Position numbers and translations under genes: made by a program. Below the pieces are notes generated by a model. It did not search any database. It was not told where the DNA came from and was given only the letters and a program-made list of their open reading frames with translations. From Trachythela sp. YZ-2020 (lineage: Eukaryota > Cnidaria > Anthozoa > Malacalcyonacea > Clavulariidae), in assembly GCA_016169945.1 (NCBI GenBank), contig JADLSH010000373.1, forward strand, positions 1,364,001-1,428,000: a DNA stretch of 64,000 nt, given 5' to 3'. Positions 21,851 to 32,963 of this stretch are shown here, piece after piece. Numbering within the stretch: position 1 is the stretch's first letter; the number at the start of each line of letters is the position of its first letter.

Positions 21851-22195
21851 TCACCAAGGCCATGACAATTCTATATCATGCCACACTAAATCAATTTGTC
21901 TTAAATCTTCTACAGATATTTGAACGGCTTTACAAACTGTTTCACTGTCACAAAATTCACTCACTTTATAAACTAAAGTCAAGTAAGCCATAATTCTACC
22001 AGAATTCAAAGGTTTTAGCTCTTCATAAATTTGATATAAATTGTCAAACACATTACCCCTTCTAATATGACACAGCATGGATCCATACGAATCTTCATGC
22101 CTTTTCGAACACACATTTATATAAAAACATAAAGCACTCTCACTTAAGTCTATGTTATTTGCCCTTCAAACATCCCAAATTGCCTGTTCTGACAT
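21851..22195 (-). pseudogene. Small ORF with one in-frame TGA, possible Bcl-2-like protein
   Basis: From ATG 22195 a frame of about 114 codons runs to 21851, broken only by TGA at 22168-22166 (codon 10). Downstream the frame shows VFDNLYQIYEELKPLNSGRI followed by MAYLTLVYK. NSGRIMAYL resembles the BH1 motif (NWGRIVAFF) of Bcl-2 proteins, and the end (IDLVWHDIELSWPW) could be a BH2-like segment. Small anti-apoptotic Bcl-2 homologues are known in several DNA virus groups, and the ORF lies beside a packaging ATPase. This is a motif-level resemblance only. The TGA could be a recent null mutation, or translation could restart at codon 28 (GTG) or a later ATG. Alternatively it is an unrelated helical protein. 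Confidence 0.35.
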
Positions 22196-22540
22196 CTTGA
22201 AACAAAATGATATGATATCGGAAAGCTCTTGTTGTTTTATCACAATCGGATATAGTTCGGATTATCTTCGAAATAATTATAAATTAAAATTAATTTGCAC
22301 ACTTATATATTCTAATTAATATGCATAAGCTCATGAATGATTGAATCTTGCATAAAACCGGGTCCCATTAAGCCCTGTTATACACTACTTTCGAAATCCG
22401 ACTATGTTGTATAGATTTTCACACCCGTTTTAGCGGTAGAATGCATCATAGCAACGCAAGCCTATAAAACCCGAAATTTTAAGATACAATTCTGGGTGTT
22501 TGCATCTGTCAGACTATAGAATTACAGCGCGTGTTTTTCA

Positions 22541-22712
22541 AAAAGGAGTAAACAAATGTAAACGTAACATATAAACAAACAACAAAATATCTTACCTTGA
22601 ATGATCAAAATAGACTTGAAAAAGCTTTAGAAATTCGAAAAGCACATCTGCACATGGAACTGAGCGAGTTTAAAATTTGTATTCTGCGCATAGCAAGCGT
22701 GCACTGTTTCCT
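22541..22712. repeat. Direct repeat, copy 2
   Basis: Second copy of the 21495-21690 repeat with the same orientation. The roughly 850 bp between the two copies contain the Bcl-2-like ORF. A plus-strand coiled-coil-like frame (NDQNRLEKALEIRKAHLHME) runs through this copy, but the strong donor on the minus strand argues that minus is the transcribed strand. Confidence 0.85.
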
Positions 22713-22815
22713 TTTGAACAACAAAGCACATGATCATAAAACAAGTTTATCATTAGAGAAAAGATTAATGCCATCATCCGATCAGCCTGTGTGGCAGGCG
22801 TTCTATTGTGGGGGA

Positions 22816-22936
22816 GGGAGTTTTATTTAGAGCGCGAAGGAGTTTTGTTTAGAGCGTGAGGGAGTTTTGTTTAGAGAGCGTTTTGTTTAGAGTGCATGCT
22901 TTTGTTTAGAGTGCATGCTTTTTTTTAGAGCGCGCT
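22816..22936. repeat. Tandem repeat, GAGTTTTGTTTAGAGCG unit
   Basis: About six imperfect copies of GTTTTGTTTAGAG(C/T)G with spacers of 6-10 bp (AGGGA, TGCATGC). It marks the right edge of the viral-like block. Confidence 0.8.
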
Positions 22937-23591
22937 GCAACACAGGCTATCATCAGATATATGATGTGAGTTTTGAAACATATTCAGTCGAACTGTAGGG
23001 TACTTTACGATGTCTTGTTTGAATGTTATTTGCTGAACTTTTTTAGAGCCTGATAAAAATATCTTTCAGGGACCCTGGGGAAAGGGTAGCATGGCCCTGT
23101 CGGTCATTGAAATCCTAATGTGAAAGACAAAGCACAGTCCTGCCCCCATATAGGAGTAGCCCTAAAATGTTTTAAACATACCATGAATTCATTACAATTT
23201 GAGTATGAGAAATCAGACATACCAAGTCTCACGCTTTTAGCATGAGACTCGCGCTTTTGACACAATCTCGCTGTCTCACGCTTTTATACTTGAGAAAAAC
23301 ACAAATCTCACGATTTTTAACCAAGCTAGGTTGGCATGTCTGGAGAAATGGTCTATAGCCTATAGGTAAACTGTTGTCAAATCACAGTGTGTTTGTACAA
23401 TTTTAATAGGTACTAATCTTTCTGTGAAACAAATGGCAGAAAGCACATGCATGGAATAATTCAGTGAGCTTAAAACAGAAATTCTGTTTTTAGAAAACCA
23501 ATTTATGATATTTACATTAGACGGCCGGCCAAGTCATCATATCTTGCAACTCGATGGCAATTTTATGTTAGAAGCTAGTAACAATCATATT
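22937..23591. other. No supported gene
   Basis: AT-rich. Near 23220-23340 a short motif TCTCACGCTTTT or ATCTCACGATTTTT recurs four times at irregular spacing. No coding family seen. Confidence 0.55.
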
Positions 23592-25132
23592 CATACTCAG
23601 ATAGATGTAAGGAACAAGGTTTGAGGTGTTACCAAGTCCAAATCTTAAATTTTGAGTGAAAAAATATGATATTTCTAAGCCTCCTTCCCGCGAAATCGCG
23701 GTAGTTTAACTTCAAACGATTACCGACAATTCTGCTGATGTGAGACAGACTTATGCGATTTTAATGATATTTAGGTAAGATTTTTCGTGTTAATGCGATC
23801 AATATTATCTATACTGATACAGCCCCTGTTTTTCCAGCATTTGCTTAATTACTGAGTATCGTGCCAAAATGTTTTGTATTTTGTCCGGCCTGAATTGCTC
23901 GAGCTAAAATATTTTATACTGTATCCATCCAACTTTGTTGAATTGTTGTTCAGTCAATGTTTGGAGCCATACTCTCACATTGTGTATCAGTCTACCAATG
24001 GAAGTGTATTTAACGATTTACCTGATTGTCTCTAACTACAGTAGACTCCCGTCTGTTTTTGATTGTTGTATACTATATTTCATTTGCACTGAGCTATATC
24101 AAGGCTAGCCTGTATTATTCAATGTCTATCGCTGTAGCTTGTAATTATAAACACAAACGCATTTGACTAAAATGACTATATTAAGAAACTATTGTATATA
24201 TATTTTTATATTTTAATGTTAACTGTTAGAAACATATTCGGCTTTTGAATGGAACTAACAATATAAATTGTACTTTGCAATTTGTCAATTATATTCAATA
24301 ACAGTGATGTATTTGTTCGTGAACAAACTCAAGCAAGTTCTAACTTCTATAATGGCTTACGAGACCTGTTATCATTGGGAATGATATATTATTTTTATAA
24401 TAAATAGGGACAACTATCTATTTCATTAATTTCGAACACAGGAATTTGATGTCAGTCCGAGACAAACAGCTGCAACTTGCTTCCACCGCCAGTTTAAACC
24501 AAAGGCTAAATAATTGCACTGAACAGTGGGGTAAAATCTTGTTGAAATTATAAGAATACTCTCTGATGATTCAATAAGTCGAGAAATGAGATAGTATCGA
24601 TTGAATAAAACAGTCCTACTTTTTCCGCTCAGACAGTACAATATTTTGTGCACTATATTTTTGTACTGGCTGTATTAAAACTATATTGACTTCACAAGAT
24701 ATAGGCAGCGGGGCAATCAAGCAAATGCGGGCAAAGGGGTATAAATCAGTGTAACTAAACAAAGAACAATTGGGTATAGATAATATTGATCGCATTAACA
24801 CGAAAAATCTTACCTAAATATCATTAAAATCGTATAAATAGCATATTTCTTTCTTGTACTTTGATGTTGTTTACCTCGTGTGTTGCAAAAACGGGAAGCG
24901 TCAGGACTTTTCGATGTTCGCTCATTGGCTGACCAATTTAGGAACCAATGCCGATAGCCAGTCAGAGCAAAGAAGCTGTCTCATAGCAGCAGAATTGTCG
25001 GTAATCGTTTGAAGTTAAACTACCGCGATTTCGCGGGAAGGAGGCTTAGAAATATCATATTTTTTCACTCAAAATTTAAGATTTCGACTTGGTAACACCT
25101 CAAACCTTATTCCCTACATCTACCTGAGTATG
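23592..25132. mobile_element. Non-autonomous element with long terminal inverted repeats
   Basis: The left arm (23592-about 23830) and right arm (about 24765-25132) are inverted copies beginning CATACTCAG(A/G)TAGATGTA and continuing through TTTGAGGTGTTACCAAGTC, TACCGCGATTTCGCGGGAAG and GTAAGATTTTTCGTGTTAAT. The right arm contains about 150 bp (near 24838-24990) absent from the left, so one arm has an insertion or deletion. The 0.9-kb centre has no coding family. No clear target duplication was found. Confidence 0.75.
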
Positions 25133-25283
25133 GTCAAGATTCATATATGTATGTCAAGAATATAATGTATGATATACCGCTGACCAAATAAGTAATGGTT
25201 ATCATAAGTTATTATAAATTATGTTAATTAATATCACTGTTACTTAACTGTGCGGTTACCGCGCTTATGTAAATAGTCTAAAT

Positions 25284-25790
25284 ATGGCGGACAGGCCGTC
25301 ATGTTCTAGTGATAATACAATGGAACTAAATGAGTCAACCATAACAGCAATCGTTAGAAGGGTTTATGACTCAATGCAGTCCGCAAATGAAGAAAGGCCT
25401 GGTCCAGGAACTCGTGCTACTATAAATACCTCTGTAGAAGACGAAATTTCACAGCGATTTAGTTTGCCATGCCGTGGGCAACCAGGTCTAGGACAAGAGC
25501 AAAGACCACAACAAGGAAACCGTCCTAGTTTTTATAATTCAAGGCCTAGATATAATCCACAAGTAAACTACGGGCACAGTAGTGTAGCCAACAGGAAAGG
25601 TAAAGGCAAGTCTGGTAAATCCTAGGGCAAGGAGACAGTTTTTAACAGGAAAGAGTTAATTCTGCTTCCATCCCCAACATATACAGAAGTGCCCCGTTAT
25701 GAGAATAAGCGGAAACTGCAAGAACTTGGTTTAATAATTTATGGCTTTCCCTTTGACAAATCATGGGATGCTAACCAACTGCGGTTGAAG
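25284..25790 (+). pseudogene. G2E3/HECT-like gene, first exon
   Basis: ATG 25284 opens a frame (MADRPSCSSDNTMELNESTI) with a proline/glutamine-rich middle, stops at TAG 25623, and continues in the same frame with ELILLPSPTYTEVPRYENK, KLQELGLIIYGFPFDKSWD and NQLRLK before the donor AAG/GTAATT. The block order (LLPSP...VP, LxxLGL...F...KSW, LR) is what I recall from the N-terminal half of large HECT ubiquitin-ligase-like genes annotated as G2/M phase-specific E3 ligase-like in invertebrates and fish. The TAG suggests a pseudogene or a sequence error. It joins in phase 0 to the exon at 26843. Confidence 0.5.
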
Positions 25791-27033
25791 GTAATTTTTT
25801 ATTTTGTTATTTTGAGAATGAAATTGTTTCTTTTTTGCACTGTTTATACAACTACATATGTATAGATGGTGTGCAAGTTATGTCACTGTCGCCATCACGC
25901 CATGTTGGATGACATTTACAAAGGATTTTGCTTGTTTGCAATGCAAATATCATCCAACATGGCGAAAATCTCTTTGTCCTTTGAATCTCATGGCAATGGG
26001 ATTGGTTGCACATCAGCTAATGTTGACAGCATATTTTCAAATATGATTTAATCAAAGTTGAATCAGCCCTATTAATCCTTCTGTGTATTAAAAACGTACC
26101 TACAGGCAACTGAGTGCAGTACCAAGGAAACCCCACCTCCTTCTTTTGGCACACAGCTTCTTTTGAAATGCACAGTGTCAACTGCTGAGCAATGTGATCT
26201 AATCTGCATCAAAATTGAAAAAGTACTTTCTTAAGTTTTTTTATCGATTCGTGGGAAGGACTATGGTTCATTATCTAATAAAGGTCAGCTTGATTTACAC
26301 CAAATCATCAATTTAAATAAATTTATTGAAATAATTTGACTTGTCAAGGGGAGTGCTGCCACTCAATCGGTTGAGGTCAGATGAAATTGCCTAAGGGTGT
26401 GAATGGTAATTTTTTATCTTTCCATGTTTTAACTGTTTTATGTGTCAAATGATAAAAACATCGAAACTCTATAACATGACCGCCAAAATTCAGAAGATTC
26501 AGTCTTCGTAATGAGAGGATACCCTGTTAACTGGCCAAACTACATTATGGCAACATGAGATAAAAGTACTGTGAGACCAAACATAGATACTCCAATGGTT
26601 AATACCCTACCACAACCTTAAATTATTTCAAAAGTGACATAAGTAAATATGAAAATTTCAGTACACAATGTAATTTCAGTACACTTCAGGTAAAGATTTA
26701 ACATTGAAGTTTAAATTTCAGGAAAATCCTCCTCCAACAACCCCCCCCCCCCCTACAGATGCTTTGCTATGTCCCTGGGTAGAAGGTTGTCGTTTATCTC
26801 TTCTCCATGTTACTTGATAACTTATCTTTTTGTTTGTTAAAGATTGGCGGTGCTCTTGTCCAGAAATTAGAGGATGAACAGGGTGAATTTGTTCAATTTG
26901 AATTTGTGAAAAGCATTGGACAAAATATTTGTCCTCTAAATTTGTATCTAAATAAAGAGCCCTCAGGTGAAAATATCCATGCTATGTGTAAGCAAGGTCC
27001 AATTTATGTACGGGCAAGTAAGACATTGAAGGT

Positions 27034-28987
27034 CAGTGCTTCCATTTCTAAGGAAATTTCCTGATTCTCAGGAAATCCTGAGCTAAAAAGGAAATTCTCA
27101 GGATAAGTAAAAATCTCAGGAAATTCTAGGGCAGCTGCTGAATTCAAAACTTTTTCCGCTTTTCGAAAAGCTTTCTTTAGAGTTTAAATGGGAATTAAGT
27201 TCCTTGTATTTCTCATATTTCCCGCGCCATTCAAAGTTAATTGTCTCAGTGTTGTTACACTACGTACTTGTGCTGTTTTGGCGGACGCTGACCAAAAGTG
27301 CCTGTCTGTCATGCTGTCATACCTGAAAAGGCTGAAAGCTTTTGGTTTATTGTGTTCTATATTAAAATTTGAAATGTAAATTGCATCCTTAAGAATCTTG
27401 AATAATGAAATAATGAATAACGATTCCAACGAAGAGTCCGATGAAGATGAGGTTGAAATGGTTGATATCGATACGGACAGTGAGAAAGGAACAATGGCTA
27501 AACCACCAACTATAAAAAAGAAAAGATATGACACGAAGTTTCAGAAACGCTGGCTGAGTGATGAGCAGTTTAAAGACTGGATTGAAGAACGAGACAAAGC
27601 GCCTTATTGTAAAGTTTGTAAAACCCGTCTTTCGTGCGCTAAAACGGCACAAGGAAGATCCTACTCACACAAATGACTCTATCCTCAAAAGCCTTAACAA
27701 CAAATTTACACAAGCCTATTTAGAGTTCATGGACTATTCCTTGGGTAGATTTGCATCCTTCAATGTCCTTTTTCAGAGTGAAATACCTCTTCTTCATCAA
27801 CTTAAAGATGAGGTTGAAAGGCTGATAGTGTCCATGTGTGGTGATTTTTTGAAGATGCCATATGTCAGAAGCACCAATGCTTTCAAAATTGATCCAAGTA
27901 ACAAAGATCACCAAGTGCCTCTCAATCAAGTGTATGTAGGAATTTCAGCAACAGAAACAATTCGAGACATTGAGAGTAATTTGGGATCCAGCCATGAGGA
28001 TATTCTACTTTTCCAGACACACTGCAGAGATTTCCTTATTGAAGCAGTCACACAAATTCAGGACAGATTTTCAGACTGCCAAAATCTGGATCATCTGTCT
28101 TGTCTATCACCCATTGTAGCTTACAATTTGAAAATTCCTTCCCTGAGTTCATTATATAAAGAAATGCCACATCTGGAAAGAGTTGCTGAGTTGCAGAGTG
28201 TGGATTAAGAATGGAGAGATCATGCTATCAATCCAAGCCTCAGTGAAAAACAGACCCCAGAAGAGTACTGGCAGGTGGTCTTTAAGGAGAGAGATCCTAC
28301 TGGGAAGCTAAGATATCCAAATTTAGCAAAGGTTATGAAAGTCCTTCTATCATTGCCCTTCTCAAATGTAGCTGCAGAAAGGTTATTCAGTCAGTTGAAG
28401 TTAATTAAAAGTGACCACAGAACTTCCCTTAAACAGGAAAGTCTGCTGGCCCTCCTAACAACAAAATTGGCATTTGATAAATCCCAGGGGACACAGAAGG
28501 CTGCTAAACTTGAGCCACCAAAAGAAATGCTAAATCTCCACAAAGCAATGAAGACAGATGCTGACAATAACGAGGTAGCTGAACTGAGAGAAGAGTTTAT
28601 TAAGAAACTTAAAGATTCGTAATGCCATATCCATGAGCTGGATTGTTATATATTGACATTAATTTTACATATTGACATCAATAGTAACATTGTAAGGTTT
28701 TGATATTATGTTATAAATCTACTGTTTTAATGCAGTTGTTATACTATAGTATAGCCTATTTTATATTGAGTTGAAGTGTTGAAGATAAAATTTGAAACAA
28801 TAAGTGTGGGAAAATTTATATTTTTAGTCGTCTTTGATACTTCCTATTTTGAAATGGCCTAAATGCTGTGCATTGAGCCAACATTTCAAGTTTGTTTTAA
28901 GCTGGAGATTTAAGGGAAATATCAGGAAATATCAGGAAATTCTAACCATCGAAATCGGAAATTTCGATTTTCGTAATGGAAGCACTG
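27034..28987 (+). mobile_element. hAT element (1954 bp) inside an exon, with 8-bp target duplication
   Basis: Terminal inverted repeats CAGTGCTTCCATT (13 of 13) at 27034 and 28987, flanked by TTGAAGGT at 27026-27033 and 28988-28995. Both features are diagnostic for hAT transposons. The transposase inside is internally deleted. Confidence 0.95.
27398..28622 (+). pseudogene. hAT transposase, middle deleted, frameshifted
   Basis: The N-terminal frame (27398-27676) has an acidic start, KFQKRWLSDEQFKDWIEERD and the CxxC of a BED-type finger (APYCKVCKTRL). The frame then shifts and the sequence jumps to the C-terminal half (KSLNNKFTQAYLEFMDYSLG, VPLNQVYVGISATETIRDIE). After a TAA at 28206 the hAT dimerisation domain follows in another frame: LRYPNLAKVMKVLLSLPFSN, AAERLFSQLKLIKSDHRTSL. 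The RNase H-like catalytic centre (first and second catalytic Asp) is missing, so the copy cannot move itself. This looks like an internal deletion derivative of a ZMYM/ZBED-like hAT. Confidence 0.85.
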
Positions 28988-29236
28988 TTGAAGGTGTGGG
29001 CACTCAATGAACTTTTTGAATCAGATGGAACATCAGAGAATATCAGCGGAACTGAAGATGAAGCAACTAGTATGTCTACAAGCTCAAGTAGTCACAGTCA
29101 TTCAAGAGGAACAAAGAGACATAGACAGTCAACTCTAAATCTCACCAGTCAAGCTAGTAAGCCTGTACTAGAGAATACTGAGACAAGAAATAATCAGTCA
29201 TACCAGAATGATGTTTCTGGAGAAGAAACAACACCT

Positions 29237-30776
29237 GTAAGTGTTCAGAAACAGAATATGCACAACTCATGTCACAGCAAATAATAACATGCATGCACAA
29301 AACTACCATTTTCATTGCAAGGATGTCAACACGTCGATCTACTCCTGTTAACTTTTGCAGACAGCATGAATGCAACCACAGAGTATTTACATACAGAGGT
29401 CTCGCTTGGGATTTTTCAGTCATGCTCTTAGGAAGTGCCTTGAAGACCTGTTGAAATTTAATGTCAAGGAGAGTGAATGGCAGATTTTTTAAAAATCACA
29501 AAAGTGATTCAACATACTAAAAGAAATTATGCTATAAAACAAAAAATTGGGGTCACAGACCTTATTTTCAAATTAAAACCAAAAACAGTATCGCCATATT
29601 GAAACGTCATTGTTGCCATAGAGTGTTGCTAGCTATGTCATGTGACAACCTTCTTAAAACAATCACGGACGATGTTGTATGACATCAGATTAGATACTTC
29701 ATTTAGATACTCATTTAGTAATGTTTTCGCTCGCTACTCTGGTTTAAACAAACCTAGTGAGCGAAAACATGACCGATATTACACTTGGTTGCCTTGAGCT
29801 CGCAAATACAAACTTTAGTTATATTTTATAGTTGTGTCACAGCATAATAACATCAATGAACTATGCGGATTCACTTCAATTGTTTATCCGCCATTGTGTA
29901 ACACGTGTGTGTCGTGAATACCATCTACAAAATTCAGGGTGCGATAATTTTTGCTTGTACGTAACTGGTACTCCAATGATTATTACCGCGTATAGCGCTT
30001 GTACAAACTTGATACTCGATGTGTGCGTGGTCTTGAAAATATAGTACGTAATGAATAGTTTTCTGAAAGGTATTGAAAACTACGAGTTAGAACAATGAGC
30101 AAACTTCATTGCAGCATTCCTCAGTCCCATCAGTCCAATCATGTTTCATTCCAAGGCAGTTATGACATGTTAGACTTACACATATACCGAATGCATTACG
30201 GTTTTGAATACCTTGGGTTTGGAAAGGTCATCTGGTACCAGCAAAACGTAAGTACACAGATAGCATACTGCATACTTGGCTGAAAACAAAGAAATACCAG
30301 ACTGTATTATCGGAGGAATTCCAGTACTTATTAAAGTATGTGAATTATCGCACCCTATTGCACTCATCAGAAAATTCACAATGAGCTACAACAGTACATG
30401 TGCATGTACTGTGTGCTTGAACTAAACTACAAAATTTGTCACCTAAATTGTTTGTAAAAATGGGATGTACATTGACCTATGCGATTGGTATGTTGGGTAG
30501 TATGATCTCAACACCACGGAATTGTGTCATTGTTAAAACATTTTTATGTAGGATTGTGAAGAAATTGGCTTGACAAATGATGGATTTGGTGCATCTCTCT
30601 ATGCCTACAGTTAAAACTACATTTCTTTCTTCTCACGTTTTGGAATTTTCCTCTATTGTATGCATGCAATTTCAAGCAAATATATTTGTGAAATTAATTC
30701 GTCTCTGTCAGTAAATTTTGCATTACCAACCATTCGCGCTGTAAATATGCCAATAACTATAATTTAATTTGGTCCT
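29237..30776 (+). other. Intronic region of the G2E3-like gene
   Basis: No exon could be placed with confidence between 29237 and 30776. A frame at 30095-30283 begins ATG and ends near a GTAAGTACAC donor (30247), and might be an exon, but carries no recognised motif. The hairpin at 29721-29770 lies here. Confidence 0.4.
29721..29770. repeat. Perfect 12-bp inverted repeat around a 26-bp loop
   Basis: ATGTTTTCGCTC at 29721-29732 and GAGCGAAAACAT at 29759-29770 are exact inverted copies; part of the loop (CTAC / TAGT, GGTTTAAAC) is also symmetric. Confidence 0.75.
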
Positions 30777-31663
30777 AGATCTACCAACGAGTCTTCAACT
30801 TTGTCTTCCAGCATGAAAAGCGTGAAAGAGATGGGTATATATTGCATGATATATCTCTTCTGAAAGATGGCAAATATGGGTTTGCTGGAAAGATGATAGG
30901 CTAGATGCATGTCAGACGAAGGATACGATCTACTATGTGAAAAGTCCTACTCTCCTGATGCTGCTATCCAACACGTGTCTGACGAACAACTCAACACAGT
31001 TCTGCGTGACATCAACAACTGCGCTACTGAAGAAGATTTTGCTCTACTTGTCCAAAAATACAGTGAAGAAATATCAGGCCACGGATTCTCAAGAATTTAT
31101 TTGTCCAAATTTAAAGACAAGGATGACATAATTTCCGGGTTACTTCTACAGTATTTCGTTTTTCGTGTTCACGCGGAGGTCGAACAGTTCTTTAGTGGGC
31201 TGAACCATGTTGCTGGTCTTGGCGCTCTCGTAAAGAAGCATCCACCTGTGTTTGCATCCTTTTTCAGCGCAAACGTTGATCCATTTACAATTAGCCAATT
31301 TAAGATGTTGTTCAACATTTTCTGGTCGTTAGACGGATCTAATGCTAGAGAACCAGAGAGGATTCAACGATTTACTGTTGGGAAGCTTACCTACAGGATC
31401 GGGAAGAAAACCCAGGGGACATTACCATCGATGACGTACTTGCATTTATCACAGGCGCTGATCACATTCTTCCTCTTGGATTTCCCAAAAAAATCGACAT
31501 TCATTTCTACGATTATGATTTGGAAAGTAATTGCAAGAGAAGACCATGGACGTCAACATGCGCACTTTCCTTGAACCTTCCCAGAGGAATGGAAAATCCG
31601 GATGAATTTGCTCAACTACTTAATGAATGTATCCTAAGCAGTCCAGGGTTAGACAAATTATAA
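30777..31663 (+). pseudogene. G2E3/HECT-like gene, C-terminal HECT exons
   Basis: After acceptor TTGGTCCTAG a short exon reads ERDGYILHDISLLKDGKYGF and AGKMIG. From ATG 30909 the next block reads SDEGYDLLCEKSYSPDAAI, YFVFRVHAEVEQFFSGLNHV, GLGALVKKHPPVFASFFSA and FTISQFKMLFNIFWS. Near 31380 the frame shifts, and the true end reads YLQDREENPGDITIDDVL, ITGADHILPLGFPKKIDIHF and RPWTSTCALSLNLPRG to the stop at 31661-31663. TSTCALSLNLP holds the HECT catalytic cysteine that forms the thioester with ubiquitin. The C-lobe is otherwise complete; the N-lobe is partial. A poly(A) signal follows 80 bp on. The single frameshift plus the broken 5' exons suggest a recently dead ubiquitin ligase. Confidence 0.65.
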
Positions 31664-31743
31664 AGTTATGTCATATACAAAGGTTACACTCTGCTAGTAC
31701 GCAGCTGTATAAGGACGTTATGCTGTATATAGGCATTCTTGGT

Positions 31744-31749
31744 AATAAA
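31744..31749 (+). terminator. Poly(A) signal AATAAA
   Basis: AATAAA lies 80 bp after the HECT stop codon on the same strand, a suitable place for its 3' end. Confidence 0.5.
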
Positions 31750-32235
31750 AACTTTGCATAATGAAAAAGTAACATTTTGCCATGACTTTTTAATTTAAGT
31801 GTTCTGATCGAAATTTAGTAAATAAAACGTCTTGTAACACTAGTGCAACGCTATTATTCTTTTGCCTATTCATAACATAACGAAATTTTATTTCAACTGA
31901 ATTGGCAACAAGTAGAGCAATAATGCACCAAATACCATTAATATTAATATGGTAAAGGTTAACTATCGACTGACTTAACCTTGAACTACAATCAGTTTCA
32001 ATCAGTGACAAAATATGTGGACCGGTTAGACTGAGATAAAACTTGAGATTTTATCTGAAGTGGTTTTGTGTTTTGTTCCTTTATTGATAACCCTGCAAGC
32101 ACATACAGCAACATTGAAATGTGGCAGGTATAATAGTTCAATATATAAGGATTTATTACAAGCTTAATATACATGAAAGGTACATGATTGGCTAGGAGCA
32201 GTGCATAAATATTTCATGTATATTATTAATAAGTA

Positions 32236-32961
32236 CAGTAGAACCTGAGTTTTGCGACCACCCTTGGTTCGTAAATGACAGGTGGTTGTTAACACAGGTT
32301 TGTAAATGACATCATCATTTCTCAAAAATTATCAAACAAGTGTTTTAAATGCTAAAACGGTCACGATACTTCGAATTGTTCGTTGCAAAGTTACGAAATT
32401 CATTCCGAAAGTTCATTCCGATGATTTACGATTATTGAATTGTTTGAACACTTACAATGCTTGTTTACGGTAAATCATCGGAACGAACTTCGAAACGAAT
32501 TCCGAGAGTAAGAGACAATGCACGAGTCATTTGTTGGGAATGTGTTTTAATGTGAAGTTAGAGAAAAAGACCCCATTTATGAAAATGCAAGTACAAGTTT
32601 TAACCGGAAATCGTGGAGGTTTTAAAGCAAGCCAATCAACACCTGCATTATCTCAGTAGCAAACGTTGATTGGTTTGCTTTGAAACCTTGACAATTTCCA
32701 GGTAAAACTCTCGTAAACCTGAATGTTTTAAGACGTTAATAAACGTAAACAAACATGAAAAAATCGCTTTGAAGTAAAAATGGTCGCTAATGACGGGTAA
32801 ATTTCTTGCTTTGGGACGCAAAAGAGTGGTCGCTGGTTGCGTTAGGCAGGTGGTCGCTCACTACAGGTAATTCTTAGTTACAAATCATCTGTGCCAGGGA
32901 ATGTGGTCGTATATGACAGGTGGTCGCAAAACGTAGGGGTCGCAAAACTCAGGTTCTACTG
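32236..32961. mobile_element. Tigger/pogo-like MITE, 726 bp, TA target site
   Basis: Terminal inverted repeats CAGTAGAACCTGAGTTTTGC (left) and the exact inverse GCAAAACTCAGGTTCTACTG (right), each next to TA (32234-32235 and 32962-32963). Motifs such as GGTGGTCGC recur inside. A second inner inverted repeat (AAGTTC.TTCCGATGATTTAC) lies at about 32410-32500. No ORF. The end sequence CAGTAGAACCT...GCGACC is typical of Tigger-type elements. Confidence 0.9.
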
Positions 32962-32963
32962 TA

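Larger units (their letters stand above)
26843..29236 (+). pseudogene. G2E3/HECT-like gene, second exon split by a hAT element
   Basis: The exon starts after TTTGTTTGTTAAAG and reads IGGALVQKLEDEQGEF, NICPLNLYLNKEPSGENIHA and QGPIYVRASKTLK up to 27033. After the hAT insert (27034-28987) it continues VWALNELFESDGTSENISG, a serine-rich tail and the donor CCT/GTAAGT at 29237. Taking out the insert with one copy of the 8-bp TTGAAGGT leaves an uninterrupted frame through the site (KTLK-VWALN). IYVR after a GxxL region is typical of the family; serine-rich acidic linkers usually precede the HECT part. Confidence 0.55.

Noticed and set aside
22597..22830. Plus-strand coiled-coil protein (NDQNRLEKALEIRKAHLHME)
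   Set aside because: Lies in the direct repeat; copy 1 has a stop in the same frame and the minus strand holds a strong conserved splice donor.
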